From contig JAFGNT010000019.1 in the NCBI GenBank assembly GCA_016926855.1, positions 1 through 51,604 on the forward strand: a stretch of DNA of 51,604 nucleotides. The letters are read 5' to 3'. Both the position numbers and the translations under genes were made by a program. The notes below the pieces were generated by a model. The model did not search any database, had not been told where the DNA came from, and saw only the letters and a program-made list of their open reading frames with translations. This stretch comes from Methanomicrobiaceae archaeon. Lineage in GTDB: Archaea > Halobacteriota > Methanomicrobia > Methanomicrobiales > Methanomicrobiaceae. Shown here piece by piece: positions 33,672 through 43,180 of this stretch; the first letter of the stretch is position 1, and every line of letters starts with the position of its first letter.

Positions 33672-34313
33672 ATGCCTGAACATTCCAATGAAATTTATAA
33701 AGGGACAACAACCATCGGACTTGTCTTTGATAAAGGAGTTGTGCTTGCAACCGAAAAACGGGCAACAATGGGCAACCTTGTTGCAAGCAAAACAGCCAAA
33801 AAAGTATACCAGATTGCAGATCGTATCGGAATGACGACTGCGGGAGGCGTGGGAGATGCACAACAGCTTGCCCGGCTCATGCGGGTTGAATGCAACCTCT
33901 TTCAGGTCCGCAGGGGACGCCCGATATCGGTGGGTGCCACATCGACTCTCCTTTCCAACTACCTTAACCAGAACAGGTATTTCCCGTTTTACGTGCAGCT
34001 GCTTGTCGGAGGAATAGACGAGTCCGGGCCTTCCGTCTATTCGGTGGACGCAATGGGTGGCGCGTCTCGTGAGAACGATATTGTCGCCACCGGCTCGGGT
34101 TCACCGTTTGCATACGGCGTGCTCGAAGACCGGTACACGCATGATATGACCGAGGAGCAGGCTGTTGAACTCGCGGTGCGGGCACTGAAGTCGGCAATGC
34201 GCCGTGACGTCGGGTCCGGAGAGGATATCAGCATCGTGGTTATCACACGGGAAAAATACGAAGAGACAAAATTACCCGGACTTCTAAAAAGCCAGATTCA
34301 GACAACCACCTAA
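33672..34313 (+). CDS. psmB: Proteasome beta subunit
   Basis: The 213-residue protein is a proteasome beta subunit whose 11-residue propeptide ends in Gly; Thr12 of KG-TTTIG becomes the catalytic N-terminal Thr. Lys in ATEKRAT and the GSGSPFAYGVL block are conserved. GGTGGAGG lies just upstream of the ATG. A TATA-like TTTATTATC is at about 33628-33636. Placement directly before fttA is widely seen in methanogens. Confidence 0.96.
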   Translation: MPEHSNEIYKGTTTIGLVFDKGVVLATEKRATMGNLVASKTAKKVYQIADRIGMTTAGGVGDAQQLARLMRVECNLFQVRRGRPISVGATSTLLSNYLNQNRYFPFYVQLLVGGIDESGPSVYSVDAMGGASRENDIVATGSGSPFAYGVLEDRYTHDMTEEQAVELAVRALKSAMRRDVGSGEDISIVVITREKYEETKLPGLLKSQIQTTT

Positions 34314-34325
34314 CATTTTTTTTAT
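34314..34325 (+). terminator. T-tract between psmB and fttA
   Basis: Immediately after the psmB stop lies a run of seven T (34317-34323), in the 26-nt gap before the fttA ATG. U-tracts are the termination signal acted on by FttA, so part of the transcripts may stop here. Confidence 0.45.
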
Positions 34326-34339
34326 TGAGGACGATTTTA

Positions 34340-36229
34340 ATGCGTATTGAGGAGCGATTACAGGATCTTAAGGAAAAGATCACTACGAAAATACCCGCAG
34401 GGATCACGATTTCGGAAGTCGAATTCGAAGGGCCGGAACTGGTCATCTATACCAATGACCCGAAGAAGTTCGCCGACGAGGCCGACCTTATTAAAATTCT
34501 TGCCCGGGATCTCCGGAAACGCATCGTGGTCCGCCCGAACGTGCTCGAGGATCCCGAACGGGCGGCAGTAACTATCCGTGCCGTCGTCCCGGAGAACGCC
34601 GGTATCACCGATATCTTCTTTGATCCCGACACCGGCGAAGTCCTTGTCGAGGCCGAAAAGCCGGGTGTCGTGATCGGGAAGAACGGTGCCACGCTCCGTG
34701 AGATCACCAAGGAGATCGGATGGACGCCAAAGGTTGTCCGGACGCCTCCCATCGAAAGCAGTACGGTAAAACAGATCCGCCAGTTTCTCCGCTCGGTCAA
34801 GGAAGAACGAAAAGAGTTCCTCAGGACCATCGGGAAGCGCATCCACCGCGACATCACCCGCAAGGACAACTGGGTGCGGGTCACGACACTCGGCTGCTGC
34901 AGGGAAGTGGGCCGGGCGGCGTTTCTGCTTTCGACTCCCGAGTCGAAGATACTCATCGACTGCGGAGATAAGCCCAGCAATATAAACGGATTTCCCTACC
35001 TCGGGGTCCCCGAGATCCAGCCGCTCACCTCACTCGACGCCGTCGTCGTCACCCACGCCCATCTTGACCACTGCGCACTCGTGCCCCTGCTGTTCAAGTA
35101 CGGGTTCGAAGGGCCTATTTACAGCACTCCGGCGACACGCGACCTCTCGACAATGCTCCAGCTCGATTACATCGATGTCATGAACAAGGAGAACAACCGC
35201 GTGCCGTACTCCTCGACGGAGGTCCAGCAGTACATCAAGCATTCGATTACGTTGAATTACGGCAGCGTGACCGATATCGCACCCGATATAAAACTCACCT
35301 TCCACAATGCCGGGCACATCCTCGGGTCTGCGATCGCCCACTTCCACATCGGGGAAGGCCTCTACAACATCGCATTCACGGGCGATTTCAATTACGGCAA
35401 AACACGGCTCTTCGGGCCTGCCACGGTACAGTTCCCCCGCCTTGAGGCGCTCTTCATGGAAAGCACCTACGGCGGCTCGGGCGATATGCAGCCCGCACGG
35501 AAAGACGCCGAAGAACTGCTCTACGAAACAGTGACCCGTGTCGTCGAGCGCGGAGGCAAGGTCATCATCCCCGCATTCGCCGTGGGACGATCGCAGGAAG
35601 TGATGCTTGCACTCGAGGAAGGGATCAGGCTCGAGAAAATTCCGAAAGTAAAGGTCTATCTCGACGGGATGATCCGGGAGGCGACAGCCATCCACACGAC
35701 CTATCCCGAATACCTCAACAGCGATCTGCGCACACAGATATTCAGGGAAGGGATGAACCCGTTCCTCTCCGACTGTTTTGTCCAGGTGGACTCACCCAAA
35801 GTCCGCGAGGAGGTCATGAACGCCGACCCCTGCGTCATCATCACGACAAGCGGTATGTTGAACGGCGGGCCGGTCATGGAGTATCTCAGAAACCTTGCAC
35901 CCGACGAGCGCAACGCGCTTGTCTTTGTCGGGTACCAGGCGGACGGAACCATGGGACGGAGGATTCAGAAAGGGTGGCGCGAAATACCGACCGGAAGGCG
36001 TGAGACAATCGTGGTTAATCTCGATATTGTCACCGTCGACGGTTTCTCGGGACATTCTGACAGGAAACAGCTCATGAACTATGTGACGCACCTGCATCCC
36101 CGGCCCGAGAAAATATTTACCATCCATGGTGACGAGAACAAGACAATCGATCTGGCCAGTTCCATCTATAAGCGCTTCCGCATTGAAACACATTCACCCA
36201 TGAACCTCGAAACCTACCGAATGGTCTGA
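34340..36229 (+). CDS. fttA: Transcription termination factor aCPSF1/FttA
   Basis: The 629-residue protein is the archaeal CPSF73-like ribonuclease that ends transcription at U-rich sites. Two N-terminal KH-type regions (about 1-140, with GVVIGKNGATLREI) are followed by a metallo-beta-lactamase domain (THAHLDHCALVPLL near 234, TGDFNYG near 348), the beta-CASP insert (PAFAVGRSQEVML near 411), GHSD (near 568) and the C-terminal HGDENK block. All catalytic motifs look intact. ATG at 34340 was chosen; an upstream TTG is unlikely. Confidence 0.96.
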   Translation: MRIEERLQDLKEKITTKIPAGITISEVEFEGPELVIYTNDPKKFADEADLIKILARDLRKRIVVRPNVLEDPERAAVTIRAVVPENAGITDIFFDPDTGEVLVEAEKPGVVIGKNGATLREITKEIGWTPKVVRTPPIESSTVKQIRQFLRSVKEERKEFLRTIGKRIHRDITRKDNWVRVTTLGCCREVGRAAFLLSTPESKILIDCGDKPSNINGFPYLGVPEIQPLTSLDAVVVTHAHLDHCALVPLLFKYGFEGPIYSTPATRDLSTMLQLDYIDVMNKENNRVPYSSTEVQQYIKHSITLNYGSVTDIAPDIKLTFHNAGHILGSAIAHFHIGEGLYNIAFTGDFNYGKTRLFGPATVQFPRLEALFMESTYGGSGDMQPARKDAEELLYETVTRVVERGGKVIIPAFAVGRSQEVMLALEEGIRLEKIPKVKVYLDGMIREATAIHTTYPEYLNSDLRTQIFREGMNPFLSDCFVQVDSPKVREEVMNADPCVIITTSGMLNGGPVMEYLRNLAPDERNALVFVGYQADGTMGRRIQKGWREIPTGRRETIVVNLDIVTVDGFSGHSDRKQLMNYVTHLHPRPEKIFTIHGDENKTIDLASSIYKRFRIETHSPMNLETYRMV

Positions 36230-36230
36230 A

Positions 36231-37325
36231 ATGAAACAGCGCATCCCCCTGCTCTTCGGCATTTTCAGCGTGATGGCACTCTCCAATGCTATTGTTCCCG
36301 TCCTCCCTGCCTTTGCAGAAGCCGAACCCGCTCTTCAGGGGGCTATTTTTTCCGCCTATTTTTTCGGTGCGTTTCTCACCGTTCTCCCTGCCGGCCTGTT
36401 AAGTGACCGGATAGGAAAAACTCCCCTGATCCGCCTCGGCCTGCTGCTCACGTGCATATCGGGGATATTGATCATACTCTTCCCGGCCATCCTGCCGGTT
36501 CTCGCCGCCCGGACGCTGGAGGGAATTGGTGCGGGGCTGTTCGTGCCGTCCGCACTTGCGTGGATAAATTCGCAGCCGAATCACCGGAGCATGAGCGGAC
36601 ATTTTATCGCCGCCCTCAATCTCGGTCTCCTGACCGGCCTCCTGGCGACCGGATGGCTTGAAATGAGCATGGGTGCGACGGGGGGTGTCGTTCTTTTCAC
36701 TATTTTCTCAACCATTCCGCTGCTCATGAGCGGGTATATTACCGAGGTGCGGGAGGAGACACGCCCGGTTATGCATCTAAAAGAGACATTCCGGGGTCAT
36801 TTCTGGCTGTATATCTCCAACGTTGTGCTTATCGGGGTCACCGGTGTGGTCACCGCTCTCTATCCGGAGTTTACCGGTGAATCTGCCTCGCTCCTCTCCA
36901 TCCAGATCGGGATGATGAATGCGGCAACTATTGCGACGTCACTTGCCGCATCGCGCCTGTCGTTCGAACCGGTGCAAACCGTCCGGATATCGGCGCTTCT
37001 CATGGCCGTGGCGGTCATTCTTTCCTTCCTGGCACCGTCAATGGGGCTGTATGCGGTACTCCTGGTGTTCGCTGTCATCGGGGGGGTGGCGGGATTCGTC
37101 ATCAATGCGCAGCTCGCTTATCTCGGCGCAATGGGCGTGCAGCAGGGGGCACTGATGGGCCTTTTCACGACAGCCACCTATGCGGGAATGACACTGCTCC
37201 CGTTTATAGCGGGAATTATAGCGCAGACATCCGGCTTTGCACCAGCCTTTTTCGTCATGGCACTCATAACCGCATCCATGGCGGTCACGATCGGATGGTG
37301 CCGGTGTAGCGACGCATCCCGCTGA
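36231..37325 (+). CDS. MFS transporter
   Basis: The 364-residue protein has about 11-12 membrane segments and the MFS motif A variant GLLSDRIGKTP between helices 2 and 3. It is a little shorter than usual. The start is 1 nt after the fttA stop, so it may be co-transcribed. The substrate is unknown; a drug- or sugar-efflux type is likely from the motif. Confidence 0.8.
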   Translation: MKQRIPLLFGIFSVMALSNAIVPVLPAFAEAEPALQGAIFSAYFFGAFLTVLPAGLLSDRIGKTPLIRLGLLLTCISGILIILFPAILPVLAARTLEGIGAGLFVPSALAWINSQPNHRSMSGHFIAALNLGLLTGLLATGWLEMSMGATGGVVLFTIFSTIPLLMSGYITEVREETRPVMHLKETFRGHFWLYISNVVLIGVTGVVTALYPEFTGESASLLSIQIGMMNAATIATSLAASRLSFEPVQTVRISALLMAVAVILSFLAPSMGLYAVLLVFAVIGGVAGFVINAQLAYLGAMGVQQGALMGLFTTATYAGMTLLPFIAGIIAQTSGFAPAFFVMALITASMAVTIGWCRCSDASR

Positions 37326-37418
37326 TACCGGGACCATCCGGCCATTTCATCCGGAAGCGGCAGGGCGGCAGTGTCCTCCATCGAAAAATTTATTTTTTTA
37401 TTCGGTTTACCTGACATT

Positions 37419-37610
37419 GTGGGAAAAAGAAATACCTACGACACTGTCTACGATGGTTCAGACTTCTTTCTGGAGAAGGAATACCGGCGCCAGAAACGGG
37501 ATGTGGCAGGTTCCCGGGAAAAACTGAAAAACAACCGTAACCATCGCCATTCCGATAACAGAGGGCGGAAAAGCCAGAGTAAAATGAAAGAATACGACGA
37601 TTATTATTAA
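37419..37610 (+). CDS. Small charged hypothetical protein
   Basis: The 63-residue product (GTG start) has an N-terminal acidic/aromatic part (TYDTVYDGSDFF), a very basic middle (KLKNNRNHRHSDNRGRK) and an acidic Tyr-rich end (MKEYDDYY). The pattern recalls small nucleic-acid-associated proteins with a counter-charged tail. An AT-rich box (37386-37402) lies at TATA distance. An earlier GTG at 37371 would add 16 mostly hydrophobic residues. No family is recognised and opposite-strand frames also exist, so certainty is low. Confidence 0.4.
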   Translation: MGKRNTYDTVYDGSDFFLEKEYRRQKRDVAGSREKLKNNRNHRHSDNRGRKSQSKMKEYDDYY

Positions 37611-37693
37611 ATGATGTCCCTGATATAGCCGATACCCCGGACAATTATACGAATCCACTGCTTATTACCGGAGCGGAGCGTCCCTGCCGCCTC

Positions 37694-38167
37694 TCAGTAC
37701 GGCCCGCTCCGCCCATCAATTGCCCATTCCCGAAAGAGTGCGATGCATTCGTCCCTGCACACTCCCTCCTCCAGGGTAATTGCGCTTCCCCCGAGCAGTG
37801 CCATCATCTCGTTTGATACGCGAAGTTCGTGAAACCCGAAATCCCGTGCATCCCTGATGGAGGCGCCCGAGACGATCCGTCCGATCCGCGCCCAGTGGCA
37901 GGCGGCAAAACACATCGGACAGGGCTCGCAGGTGGCATAGATCGTCGCACCGGAGAGATCGATGCTCCCCCGCGCCCGGCAGGCACTCCGGATGGCGAGA
38001 ATTTCGGCATGCGCCGTACTGTCGCCCTGTTCCCAGACCCGGTTATGGTCGCAGGCAACGACATCCCCGTCAATGACTATACAGGCCCCGAATGGCGTCT
38101 GTCCCTCGTAAATTCCCCTGCGTGCCGCCGTAATGGCGCAGTGCATGTAGTCCCTGTCCGCCGTCAT
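37694..38167 (-). CDS. Nucleoside/guanine deaminase-like protein
   Basis: The 157-residue protein belongs to the zinc deaminases of the cytidine/guanine/TadA group. The zinc site is HAE (53-55) and PCPMC (82-86), with Glu55 as proton shuttle. The C-terminal EEGVCRDECIALFREW segment fits guanine-deaminase-like members more than TadA. It overlaps the RND exporter gene by 4 nt downstream of it on the same strand, though no functional tie is evident. Confidence 0.85.
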   Translation of the reverse strand: MTADRDYMHCAITAARRGIYEGQTPFGACIVIDGDVVACDHNRVWEQGDSTAHAEILAIRSACRARGSIDLSGATIYATCEPCPMCFAACHWARIGRIVSGASIRDARDFGFHELRVSNEMMALLGGSAITLEEGVCRDECIALFREWAIDGRSGPY

Positions 38168-40458
38168 GCTCCCTCTGATCCGGCAGGGTCGGCGGCGGCA
38201 TCTGCTTTCCCACGCCGTCCCTCCCCCCCCATCAGGGAGAGCACTGCAGGCATGACGATGATGGCACCGATAAGCGAAAAACCGACGGTAATCACGGTTA
38301 CGGCGCCGAAATTCTTTATGATATTAAACGAGGAGAGCAGGAGAGCCGAAAAGCCGAATACCGTCGTCATCCCCGACACGGTGACAGCGGTCCCGATCTT
38401 CTGGACGGATTCGCGGATCGATTCAAAGACATCCCGGCCACGGTCCCGTTCCTCCATGCTCCGCTCCATAATCAGGATCGTATATTCCGAGGCCACACCG
38501 ATTGTCATGGAGCCGAGTGCAGCCGTCATCGGCGAGTAATCGATGCCGAGGATATACATAATCATCCCGTTCCACCCGACAATCATCATGATCGGGATCA
38601 AAGGCGAGATCGCGTGCAGCCGGCGGTACACCACCAGAAGAAATGCAAATATCAGCCCGAAACCAAGGAGGGTCATCTGGATCTTTCCCCGGTTGATCTG
38701 ATCGATGAGGGCGGTGAACATGTCGAGCTGTCCCGTCGGTGAGGCGGTGATTCCCGGAGGTGCCTCTTTCCATGCGATGTCTTTTGCAATCCGGTCGACA
38801 AGCGAGAGCGCAACCTCGTTTTCCATATCCACGAGAGAAAACTGGATGACCGTATCCATCGTGCCACTCACATAGGCATCCTTTGTCTCCCGGGGAATGA
38901 GGCCCAGCACCTCCTGCACACCCGAGTCGGTGGCGGGCATGACCCCGCCATTGTACTGCATGAGGTACGTCACAATGCTCGTCGCACCGGTAACCTTGTC
39001 GTTTGAGGATACTTCATATTCGGAGAACTCTTTAATCCAGCTGAGCGTGTCGATATCGAGGACACCCGCCCCGCGGACATAAACGGGGAGCGTCTGGGTC
39101 GATCCCATCGTCCGCGTCACTTTTTTCAGGTCCAGAACAGCAGGCATATCGGGCGGAACGAACGTGTCTTCATTGGTATTAATCGGGATCGTCTGATCGA
39201 GCTGGATTCCGACAATCGCGACAAAACCGAGGAGAAGGATCACAGGCAACGGATTTTTTGCGATCTTCAGGGCAAGGGATCCGAGGAAGGAATCGTACAT
39301 ATCCATCGCGCCCCGTCTTTCCGCACCCGAAGCCTCTTTCGGCCGGTATCCGATGAGCATGCCGAACGTCGGCACGATTACCAGTGCGGCGATATAACAG
39401 GAGACGACACCGATCGTGCAGGTCAGCCCGAAATCCTGCACCATCGGCACGGGAGAGACGTACATCGCGATAAACCCGAGAGACGTCGCGATCATTGCGA
39501 AGAGGATGGCGGGGCCGGACCGGGTGAGGGTCGTCAGAATCGCTTCGGGCCCGGGAGATTTCCGCGACTCTTCATCGAACCGGGTCTGGAACTGGATCGC
39601 ATAGTCAATGCCGATCCCGATGAGCACCGGGAAGGCACCGATCACAACCATGCTGATAGAAATTCCGGCAATCCCCATGATGCCGAAGGTAAGGATCAGG
39701 CCGGCGGCCACGACCGCAACGGGCAGCAGGCGGTACCGGACATGAGAGAAGAGGAGCCCGACCGCAACGATCATAAGCAGCATGGCGGCTCCGATGAGCA
39801 CACCCATCGAGGCCCCGATCTCCTCTCCCATCTGTTTTTCGAATGCCGAATCACCCGTTACCGTTACGCCGATACCGGGAGGCGGATCCGAAAGCCGGAG
39901 TATGGCATCGATGTTGTCGATTACGGAATTCCGGACTTCAGAGGAGACGCCCGGTTCGAGCGTAATGACACTGATGGTGAGCAGTTCGGAGGGGAGGTAC
40001 CGTTCGAGCAGTTCGGGGGGCAGCAACTCCTTCGCCCGGATGATATCGGCATGTGATTTAGGGACTTCACCGTTGTTTATCTGTTTTATCAGATCAACGA
40101 TGCTTGATATGCCGGCAATATATTGCTCGTTTCTGATATCGGTCTCAACGCGATCGATATAAGCGAGAACCGCCGGATTTGTGACATCGTCCGCCTCGAT
40201 GACCAGCATGACCATATCGGTGCTGAACGTATCTGTGTATTTGTCGAGGAGCATGCCCCGCTCGGTGGATTTGTCCATGTATGTGTCCGTGCCGGTCTCC
40301 ATGGAGAGCAGGGTCATCCCCCAGATAGACACGATAAATATGGCAGCAATCGCTCCTGCGACAGCATAGGGCCTGTTGGTAATTATCCGGGCGAGCACGG
40401 CGAAAGGTGTGTCCACAAATATCCCCCGATTTGTATATAGTGCATCCTGCAACCACAT
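38164..40458 (-). CDS. RND-superfamily exporter (HAE3/MmpL type)
   Basis: The 764-residue protein has 12 membrane helices in two similar halves, each with one large extracytoplasmic loop. Sterol-sensing/RND motifs are seen: GIGIDYAIQFQTRF (near 276) in the first half and SMTIGVASEYTILIMERS (near 649) in the second. Archaeal HAE3 members are thought to export hydrophobic compounds such as hopanoid-like or lipid molecules. The GTG at 40416 is an alternative start. Confidence 0.88.
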   Translation of the reverse strand: MWLQDALYTNRGIFVDTPFAVLARIITNRPYAVAGAIAAIFIVSIWGMTLLSMETGTDTYMDKSTERGMLLDKYTDTFSTDMVMLVIEADDVTNPAVLAYIDRVETDIRNEQYIAGISSIVDLIKQINNGEVPKSHADIIRAKELLPPELLERYLPSELLTISVITLEPGVSSEVRNSVIDNIDAILRLSDPPPGIGVTVTGDSAFEKQMGEEIGASMGVLIGAAMLLMIVAVGLLFSHVRYRLLPVAVVAAGLILTFGIMGIAGISISMVVIGAFPVLIGIGIDYAIQFQTRFDEESRKSPGPEAILTTLTRSGPAILFAMIATSLGFIAMYVSPVPMVQDFGLTCTIGVVSCYIAALVIVPTFGMLIGYRPKEASGAERRGAMDMYDSFLGSLALKIAKNPLPVILLLGFVAIVGIQLDQTIPINTNEDTFVPPDMPAVLDLKKVTRTMGSTQTLPVYVRGAGVLDIDTLSWIKEFSEYEVSSNDKVTGATSIVTYLMQYNGGVMPATDSGVQEVLGLIPRETKDAYVSGTMDTVIQFSLVDMENEVALSLVDRIAKDIAWKEAPPGITASPTGQLDMFTALIDQINRGKIQMTLLGFGLIFAFLLVVYRRLHAISPLIPIMMIVGWNGMIMYILGIDYSPMTAALGSMTIGVASEYTILIMERSMEERDRGRDVFESIRESVQKIGTAVTVSGMTTVFGFSALLLSSFNIIKNFGAVTVITVGFSLIGAIIVMPAVLSLMGGEGRRGKADAAADPAGSEGA

Positions 40459-40630
40459 AAACTATTTGTCGCGAATATGACAACATTATTTTCCGGGACA
40501 GTACTCTCCCAGAAAATGCATCCGATATCCCGACGCGGAATGGATTCTCCGGGGTTCATGCGAGGCCTGATGCGCGCTCCCATACATTCATTGTACAGAA
40601 GGCCGCAATCAGGATCAGGGTAGGGATGAC

Positions 40631-42169
40631 ATGGCACACGACGCATTTTTCGGGAAAATTTCCGAAATCGAAGAAAAGATTGGACCACTCTCACCTCTCC
40701 AGAAAATACTGCTCACGACCGATGGCTCAGTAACGGGATTGCTGGAGGCCGTCAGCGGCCATGAGGTGGCTGTCAGGACACGCTCGCAGGAGGTGATATC
40801 CGCCGACAGCGAATGCAGCACGTCACTCGATGTCGCGCCGGGGCAGGCGGTGAATCACCGTGTCGTGGAACTGCAGGATTCCGAGACAGGCGATGTCCTC
40901 ATCTATGCCGTTTCGGATGCCCCGCTCGAGAGGCTCAGGGCAGAATGGCAAAACGACCTGATGCGGGCGGACATTCCGATAGGAAAAATCCTGAAAAAAT
41001 ACCTCATCGAGGGGCGCAGGGAACTTCTGGACGTGATGATGACAAAGCCGGATCCCGCACTCTCCCGCGTATTCGGAATCGGAGACACCGATCGCCTGCT
41101 CCGGCGGAAGTACCAGATTATCCACAACGGAGCCCCCCTCATCCATATAGAGGAGGTCTTTCCCCTCTCCTCGTTTTCAGGGGAATCACGTGTTCTGGTA
41201 AAAGCACCCTCACGGCTTCACATGGGGTTAATCGACCTCCACGGCGGACTATCAAGGGTGGATGGCGGCATCGGGGTCGCCCTCGACCACCCCGACACTC
41301 TCCTTGAAGCCCGGGCGTCACCCGATCTGTCCGTCCGGGGTGGAGATCCGGACGCAACCCGGAGGGTGGAGGAGGTGTCGAGGGCACTGCTCTCCCATCT
41401 CGGCGTACAGGGCGGGGCATCGATTACCATTCACCGCTCCCCGCCCCCGCATATCGGGCTCGGGAGCGGGACGGCCCTTGCGCTTGCCGCCATACGGGCA
41501 CTGTGCGACCTCTACGGGATGTCCGTGCCGGTGAGGGACATGGCGCTCACGGCCGGCAGGGGAGGGACATCCGGGATTGGAACGGGCGCCTTTTCAACAG
41601 GTGGATTCCTCGTTGACGGAGGCCATAGTTACGGTGAAAACGGGGAGAAAAAAAATTTCCTCCCCTCCTCTTTCTCGAAAGGCGCCCGCCCCCCCCCGGT
41701 GATTGCACGCCACCCGTTCCCGGAGGACTGGCAGATACTGCTTGCGACACCGCACCTGCCGGAAACCATATACGGAGGGCGCGAGAGGGATGTTTTCCAG
41801 AAGTACTGCCCTATCCCCGGACAGGAGGTGCAGGAGATTTGCCATCAGCTGGTCATGCGGATCCTTCCCGGGATCGCAGACCGTGACCTCGATCTCTTCG
41901 GTGCCGGTGTCAACCGCCTGCAGGATATCGGATTTAAGCGGGTGGAGCTCTCTCTCCAGCCCCCCCTGATTCCCCGACTTCTGGCCACCCTCCGGGAGGC
42001 CGGGGCAGCCTGTGCGGGACTGAGCTCTTTCGGACCGACCGTCTATGCGATTGCCGATACGGGACTCGGTGAGATTGAGTGCTCGGCACGGGAAATGCTG
42101 GGAGAGACAGACGTGGTGATCTCCCGCACACGGGCGAACAACGATGGCGCCATGGTGCGGGCCGCCTGA
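40631..42169 (+). CDS. mptG: Chorismate lyase-like (DUF98) / beta-RFAP synthase (MptG) fusion
   Basis: The 512-residue protein fuses two methanopterin-pathway domains. Residues about 1-165 match the DUF98 chorismate-lyase-like family (LSPLQKILLTTDGSVTGLLEA near 20, abbreviated; PIGKILKKYLIEGRREL near 116), expected to make 4-hydroxybenzoate. Residues about 187-512 are the GHMP-fold beta-ribofuranosylhydroxybenzene 5'-phosphate synthase, with PSRLHMGLIDLHGGLSRVDG and the Gly-rich HIGLGSGTALAL (near 275). That enzyme joins PRPP and 4-hydroxybenzoate. The fusion would pass product straight to the next enzyme. The functional call for the first domain is by family resemblance. Confidence 0.85.
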   Translation: MAHDAFFGKISEIEEKIGPLSPLQKILLTTDGSVTGLLEAVSGHEVAVRTRSQEVISADSECSTSLDVAPGQAVNHRVVELQDSETGDVLIYAVSDAPLERLRAEWQNDLMRADIPIGKILKKYLIEGRRELLDVMMTKPDPALSRVFGIGDTDRLLRRKYQIIHNGAPLIHIEEVFPLSSFSGESRVLVKAPSRLHMGLIDLHGGLSRVDGGIGVALDHPDTLLEARASPDLSVRGGDPDATRRVEEVSRALLSHLGVQGGASITIHRSPPPHIGLGSGTALALAAIRALCDLYGMSVPVRDMALTAGRGGTSGIGTGAFSTGGFLVDGGHSYGENGEKKNFLPSSFSKGARPPPVIARHPFPEDWQILLATPHLPETIYGGRERDVFQKYCPIPGQEVQEICHQLVMRILPGIADRDLDLFGAGVNRLQDIGFKRVELSLQPPLIPRLLATLREAGAACAGLSSFGPTVYAIADTGLGEIECSAREMLGETDVVISRTRANNDGAMVRAA

Positions 42170-42261
42170 GAATCGGGCGTAGCCGTGCCATGGAATGTGG
42201 GCATCCGTAATTCAGGCGACAGAAGGTTTCATCCGGTTCGCCATCAATCATTTTTCTACCG

Positions 42262-43179
42262 ATGTCACCCCGACCACCCGTCATTTCTGCACGGAATCTC
42301 ACGAAGTACTATGGCACGGAACCTGCCGTGAACAGCATCAGTTTCGACGTGGAGCCCGGCACGATATTCGGGTTTCTCGGGCCGAACGGTGCGGGAAAGA
42401 CGACAACGATGCGGATGATCCAGTGCGTCTCCCCGCGTTCCGGCGGATCGCTCTCCGTGTACGGAATGGATCCGGAAGTCCGGCCACGTGCCATCAAACA
42501 GTGGCTCGGTGTGGTGCCGCAGGAGACAAATCTTGATCCCGAATTCACCTGCCGTGAGAACCTGCTCGTGTATTCCCGGTATTTCGGCATTGCTAAACGG
42601 GAGGCTGAACGGCGGATCGAGGAGCTGCTCGCATTCGTACAGCTGACGGAGAAACGGGACGTCAGGATCGAACAGCTCTCCGGCGGGATGAAGAGACGGC
42701 TCCTTCTTGCCCGGGCGCTCGTCAACAACCCGCAGCTCCTGATCCTCGACGAACCGACCATCGGACTCGATCCGCAGGCACGCCATCTCATCTGGGAGAA
42801 GCTCCGGGAATTGCAGTCAGAAGGCAACACGATTGTGCTCACTACCCACTACCTCGAAGAGGCGGAACGGCTCTGCGACAATCTCCTCATCATGGACGGC
42901 GGTTCGATCCTCGTCGAAGGGGCGCCGGACGCGCTTGTAAAAGAGCATGCAGGAACCGAGATCGTCGAGGCGGAGCCGACACCCGAGGTGATCGCCTGCC
43001 TTGATGCCATGGGAGCGGATTACGAAGTAATCGGCGACATGGTCGAGGTGATGACGGAACAGTCACGCGAGGTGGCGCGGCGGCTCTTTGAGGAGTGCAA
43101 CCCCGGGAGGGTATCCACACGCCGGGCGACGCTTGAGGATGTGTTTCTCCGGCTGACGGGCCGGAAACTGAGGGACTGA
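42262..43179 (+). CDS. ABC-2 type exporter, ATP-binding protein
   Basis: The 305-residue ATPase has Walker A GPNGAGKTTT (near 40), signature LSGGMKRRLLLARAL (near 138) and Walker B LLILDEPTIGLDP (near 157). The C-terminal about 80 residues form the extra domain typical of DrrA/NodI/CcmA-type ATPases. It pairs with the permease 1 nt downstream. Confidence 0.92.
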   Translation: MSPRPPVISARNLTKYYGTEPAVNSISFDVEPGTIFGFLGPNGAGKTTTMRMIQCVSPRSGGSLSVYGMDPEVRPRAIKQWLGVVPQETNLDPEFTCRENLLVYSRYFGIAKREAERRIEELLAFVQLTEKRDVRIEQLSGGMKRRLLLARALVNNPQLLILDEPTIGLDPQARHLIWEKLRELQSEGNTIVLTTHYLEEAERLCDNLLIMDGGSILVEGAPDALVKEHAGTEIVEAEPTPEVIACLDAMGADYEVIGDMVEVMTEQSREVARRLFEECNPGRVSTRRATLEDVFLRLTGRKLRD

Positions 43180-43180
43180 C

